Shown piece by piece: positions 50,838-53,685 of a DNA stretch of 53,685 nucleotides (position 1 is the first letter of the stretch; each line of letters starts with the position of its first letter). Source of the stretch: Desulfarculus sp. (GTDB lineage Bacteria > Desulfobacterota > Desulfarculia > Desulfarculales > Desulfarculaceae). The DNA is taken from positions 1 to 53,685 of the forward strand of contig QZKP01000068.1 in assembly GCA_003605055.1 (NCBI GenBank), written 5' to 3'. The translations under genes and the position numbers were made by a program. The notes under the pieces are model-generated. The model was not told the DNA's origin. It searched no databases and saw nothing but the letters and a program-made list of their open reading frames with translations.

Positions 50838-51059
50838 GACGAGCTTCTAACTTGATCTGCTTTGGTCACCGCCAGAGATTTACCTTATGTAAAAGAAAGT
50901 ATTTTTTAAGTAATATTTAATAATCACTAGGCTTGTTCTCTAAATTAAAATGTTGTACAGTATAAATCCTAAAAGGTATGTTTTCATGCTATAAAAGGCC
51001 AAGAACCTTTCTACCTACTCAATATCGAACTGCTTAACTGTAAATGGGCTGATGAAATA
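50838..51059. other. AT-rich junction and promoter region of the acquired segment
   Basis: The composition changes to AT-rich within about 20-30 bases after the SDR stop. No ORF of note lies here. Candidate promoter pieces on the plus strand are TTGTTC (50933) with TACAGT (50956), 17 apart, and TATAAA at 50961; none is decisive. Confidence 0.5.
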
Positions 51060-52526
51060 ATGGCTAACCGTAAATCTTATAAGGTTGATGAGAGCTTTCT
51101 CGAAAAGATATCCATAGGCGCCGCTGCCACCACGAGGGTGTTTTCTCACTTAGAAAGCCTGGGGCATAATCCAATTGAACTCGAACGTGGATCCATGAGC
51201 TATAAGATATGGAAAGAAATTAAAATTAAACGTCTGAGGGTTCCTGATCTTCTTTGTGTAAATTGTGCTAAAAGAATTGAATCGAGAGGTAAAACCAATC
51301 TAGAAATAACTATGTCTCATTCTTTTGCATCACCTGAACGTGGGTGGGATGCTGGTTTAAATTCAGAAGATTATGTTGCATTAGTTAAATGCGTCAAAAT
51401 AGGTGAGCGACCGATTGATTGGAGCACGAAAGAACCTGTACAATACATAAGCGTTTCAGATATGTCAAAAGCTTTTAAAGCTGGCCAAACTATTACTGAA
51501 AGACCTAAAGGTGCAACCGAAGGCTTTGAAGCTAGGATAACTTGGCCTTCTTCTAAGGCAAATGCAGGAGGACAAATATATTCTATTGAAAACGGCAAGG
51601 TAAAATATAAGAGGGATATCGACAGTAGAAGTATTTCTCTCAGCTTACAGAAAAAGGGCAGAGGCCTGACTCCTTTAGTTAGAATTAATGAAAGAGTGGT
51701 AGAGAATCAAATTATCGCATCCGTTGTCCCTGTGGCTCTCGAATTACCTTGTAACAACATTACTAATGAAACTTTTTATCAATCACTACTCGCTAGCACT
51801 TCACTCGCAGACAGGTATTCTGCGGCTAAGGTATTACATTTGTTTCCTTCTGATACTACTACGCATCTTCTAAAAGAGCGGGTGATGGATGAAAAGGAGC
51901 ATATTTATGTTCGGCTAGAAGCTGCATCAAGTCTACTAAAAATGAAGGACAGGTCGGCTTTGCCTTTTTTTGAATCAGCCATAAAAGATGAATATTTGCA
52001 AAACAGGTTAGAGACAACAATTATATTAGGCGAGATTCGTAACGATGAAGCATGCTCTTTGTTGATTAAAGCCCTTCTCGATAAAAAACAACATCCCGAG
52101 ATCAGAGCCGGTGCTGCTTGGTCTCTCGGAGAACTTGATAACAGTAAGGCCCTAAGTGCGTTAGTGAAAGTTTTCAATGAAGTTGAATATAACATCAAAG
52201 CAGAAGCTGCTCGGGCTCTCAAGAAATTAAGCGATAAATATCCAGGTGATGTAGTGAACATGTTTCCCGAATCAAACGAACAAGAGAGAGCTGGAGTGGC
52301 GTGGGCCTTGAGCAAAAGCGGACGATTTAACATAGAAGATTTAATTCCAGTACTAGTTGACGATGAAGCTCGAAAATGGACGGCATGGATAATTGGCACA
52401 CAGGATCAGGTAAAATATGTTAATGAGATAGAGAAAATTAAGGAAATAGATTCTGAATTATATTTTGCGGTCACTGTGCTTTGGAAGATACTGTCAAGTT
52501 GGGTCTCTGATTTGAATATTTATTAA
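51060..52526 (+). CDS. HEAT-repeat protein with possible nuclease-like N-terminal domain
   Basis: A 488-aa protein with codon use and composition unlike the rest of the window. Residues 58-88 read RLRVPDLLCVNCAKRIESRG and on through KTNLEITMSHS: Pro62-Asp63, Cys66-x-x-Cys69, Glu74, Lys78, a pattern that recalls a PD-(D/E)xK nuclease core but with E-x3-K spacing. Residues about 240-470 are HEAT-like helical repeats (SLADRYSAAKVLHLFPSD, HIYVRLEAASSLLKMKD, EIRAGAAWSLGELDNSKALSALVKVF, IKAEAARALKKLSDK). A DNA methyltransferase gene follows after 12 bases. I infer a defence or restriction-type function; the nuclease reading is tentative. Confidence 0.7.
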   Translation: MANRKSYKVDESFLEKISIGAAATTRVFSHLESLGHNPIELERGSMSYKIWKEIKIKRLRVPDLLCVNCAKRIESRGKTNLEITMSHSFASPERGWDAGLNSEDYVALVKCVKIGERPIDWSTKEPVQYISVSDMSKAFKAGQTITERPKGATEGFEARITWPSSKANAGGQIYSIENGKVKYKRDIDSRSISLSLQKKGRGLTPLVRINERVVENQIIASVVPVALELPCNNITNETFYQSLLASTSLADRYSAAKVLHLFPSDTTTHLLKERVMDEKEHIYVRLEAASSLLKMKDRSALPFFESAIKDEYLQNRLETTIILGEIRNDEACSLLIKALLDKKQHPEIRAGAAWSLGELDNSKALSALVKVFNEVEYNIKAEAARALKKLSDKYPGDVVNMFPESNEQERAGVAWALSKSGRFNIEDLIPVLVDDEARKWTAWIIGTQDQVKYVNEIEKIKEIDSELYFAVTVLWKILSSWVSDLNIY

Positions 52527-52538
52527 TAAAGGAGACTT

Positions 52539-53570
52539 ATGCTTAATAAATTGTCACCAATTTATACAACTCAATTTGGCCGTGCATATTGTGGCGATTC
52601 TATAGATTTGCTTAAGCGAATCAAGGATGAATCTATTAATTTAGTTATTACCTCACCTCCATTTGCTCTCTTAAGAAAAAAAGAATACGGTAATAAGCCA
52701 CAGGATGAATTCGTTGACTGGCTTGCGCGATTCGCAAAAGAAATATTCCGGATTATAACAAAAGACGGGAGCTTTGTATTAGATTTAGGGCATGCCTATC
52801 AAAAAAGCAGACCAGTTAGATCATTATACAATTATAAAATATTGATTAATTTCTGTGAGGAGTTACGCTTTAATTTAGCGGAAGAGTTTTTCTGGCACAA
52901 TCCTGCAAAGTTGCCAAGCCCAATAGAATGGGTCAACAAAAGAAAAATAAGAATTAAAGATTCGGTGAATACAGTCTGGTGGTTTAGTAAAATTGATTTT
53001 CCTCAAGCAGATGCAAGGAATGTGTTAGTTCCTTATTCTGAAAGAATGAAGAAACTTCTTAGGGATAGCGATAAGTTTTACTCGCCAAAGAAACGCCCAT
53101 CAGGTCATGATATATCTAAACATTTCTCCAGGGCTAACGGTGGTGCTATTCCACCTAATTTACTTGAAATACCTAACACAGAAAGTAATTCACAATACTT
53201 AAGGTATTGTAAAATAGTAGGTATAAAAGGGCATCCAGCGAGGTTCCCGGTTAAGTTACCAGAATTTTTTATTAAATTTTTAACAAAACCTGGGGACATT
53301 GTTTTAGATATTTTTGCTGGTTCCAACGCTACAGGCGAGGCAGCGGAATCTTTAGAAAGGCATTGGTTAGCTTTTGAGTTGAATATCCAGTATTTGGCAG
53401 CTTCTATCTTCCGATTTCTAGGAGAGATCGAACCCCAACAGATAAAAAAAATTTATGAAAGTCTCTCAAATGGTAATCTACATAAATATGAGGCAAGTAA
53501 AATCAAACCAATATCAATGTTTAATTCTGCCTTGTCAAAAAATTTGGATGATATCTTTATAACTCTATAA
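52539..53570 (+). CDS. Beta-class (permuted) DNA methyltransferase, N4-cytosine type motif
   Basis: A 343-aa N6/N4 DNA methyltransferase with AAGGAG nine bases before the ATG. Motif IV is TSPPF at residues 38-42; SPPF/Y is common in N4-cytosine enzymes. The SAM-binding motif I, LDIFAGSNATG (256-266), comes after motif IV, giving the permuted beta order. The segment between (about 80-240) would hold target recognition. It is AT-rich like its upstream partner. No separate restriction endonuclease gene is visible, so the HEAT-repeat protein is the natural partner. Confidence 0.88.
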   Translation: MLNKLSPIYTTQFGRAYCGDSIDLLKRIKDESINLVITSPPFALLRKKEYGNKPQDEFVDWLARFAKEIFRIITKDGSFVLDLGHAYQKSRPVRSLYNYKILINFCEELRFNLAEEFFWHNPAKLPSPIEWVNKRKIRIKDSVNTVWWFSKIDFPQADARNVLVPYSERMKKLLRDSDKFYSPKKRPSGHDISKHFSRANGGAIPPNLLEIPNTESNSQYLRYCKIVGIKGHPARFPVKLPEFFIKFLTKPGDIVLDIFAGSNATGEAAESLERHWLAFELNIQYLAASIFRFLGEIEPQQIKKIYESLSNGNLHKYEASKIKPISMFNSALSKNLDDIFITL

Positions 53571-53596
53571 CTTGCAAGATAATGATAAGGCCCTTG

Positions 53597-53628
53597 ACTA
53601 GTTGGGAGTATGTTGAAGTACCCTAACT
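53597..53628 (+). repeat. Imperfect inverted repeat before the transposase-like start
   Basis: CTAGTTGGG and CCCTAACTAG are inverted copies (one extra T) separated by 13-14 bases. Possibly part of the left end of an insertion sequence beginning near 53588. Confidence 0.35.
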
Positions 53629-53640
53629 AGCTGTATGGGC

Positions 53641-53685
53641 ATGAAAAACAAGTATGTGCTCCGTGCAAGGATTTCGGAAGCCAAG
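53641..53685 (+). CDS. Start of a putative IS1595-type transposase (cut by window edge)
   Basis: ATG opens the frame MKNKYVLRARISEAK and is still open at the window end. This short start resembles the first residues of IS1595-family transposases. Only 15 codons are available, so the call rests on weak similarity recalled by eye. It would place a mobile element directly beside the methyltransferase unit. Confidence 0.4.
   Translation, partial: MKNKYVLRARISEAK

Noticed and set aside
1..53685. CRISPR arrays and rRNA genes
   Set aside because: I saw no regularly spaced direct repeats and no rRNA-like sequence in the window.

Overview
The window reads as a chromosomal segment of a GC-rich anaerobic bacterium, most likely a member of Desulfobacterota (former Deltaproteobacteria). 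This is inference: the clues are many acyl-CoA dehydrogenases with a biotin-dependent acyl-CoA carboxylase, a corrinoid-activator-like ASKHA protein, and an apparent selenoprotein, a class that is frequent in this group. No sequence searches were run.

Layout. (1) 1-121 is a strongly structured palindromic element. (2) 176-886 is best read as ONE gene interrupted by two in-frame TGA codons. The product resembles the organomercurial lyase MerB, and both TGAs fall at or next to the catalytic cysteines. Each TGA is followed at the right distance by a stem-loop of bacterial SECIS type, so this looks like a MerB-like protein with two selenocysteines. (3) 924-13275 (minus) is a long co-directional cluster: TetR regulator, SDR, three acyl-CoA dehydrogenases, a Liv-type ABC importer with an acyl-CoA ligase gene inside it, and an ATC-hydrolase-like gene. 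It would import an organic acid, activate it and start its beta-oxidation. (4) 13399-14166 (minus) is a lone crotonase. (5) 14313-23933 (plus) is a leucine/isovalerate-type degradation operon under a LiuR-like MerR regulator: isovaleryl-CoA dehydrogenase, methylcrotonyl-CoA carboxylase split into three polypeptides, methylglutaconyl-CoA-hydratase-like crotonase, a BKACE-family enzyme, a MaoC hydratase, and an unusual pair of adjacent acyl-CoA dehydrogenases.

(6) 24142-50837 is mostly conserved or housekeeping material: a PlsC-GNAT lipid acyltransferase, tRNA-Ala(GGC) with a clear promoter and a shared bidirectional terminator, an unidentified 553-aa protein, MoaA, DUF1992, RsmE/PrmA, LarB/Dtd/DUF1285, a Na/Pi cotransporter with PhoU domain, a baeRF-type protein, QueD, a zinc-ribbon protein, an FG-GAP protein, a stand-alone PBP transpeptidase, SerS, a LysM protein, a radical SAM protein, an ASKHA protein, a kinase-like protein with a universal stress protein, an M48/TPR lipoprotein, a HEAT-like protein and an SDR.

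(7) From about 50840 the DNA changes sharply to AT-rich with different codon use. This acquired segment carries a two-gene unit: a HEAT-repeat protein with a possible nuclease-like N-terminus, and a beta-class (permuted) DNA methyltransferase with an SPPF motif. It runs into what looks like the start of an IS1595-type transposase at the window edge.

The two strongest candidates for something undescribed are the double-UGA MerB-like gene and the HEAT-protein/methyltransferase pair. Whether either is already known could not be checked here.
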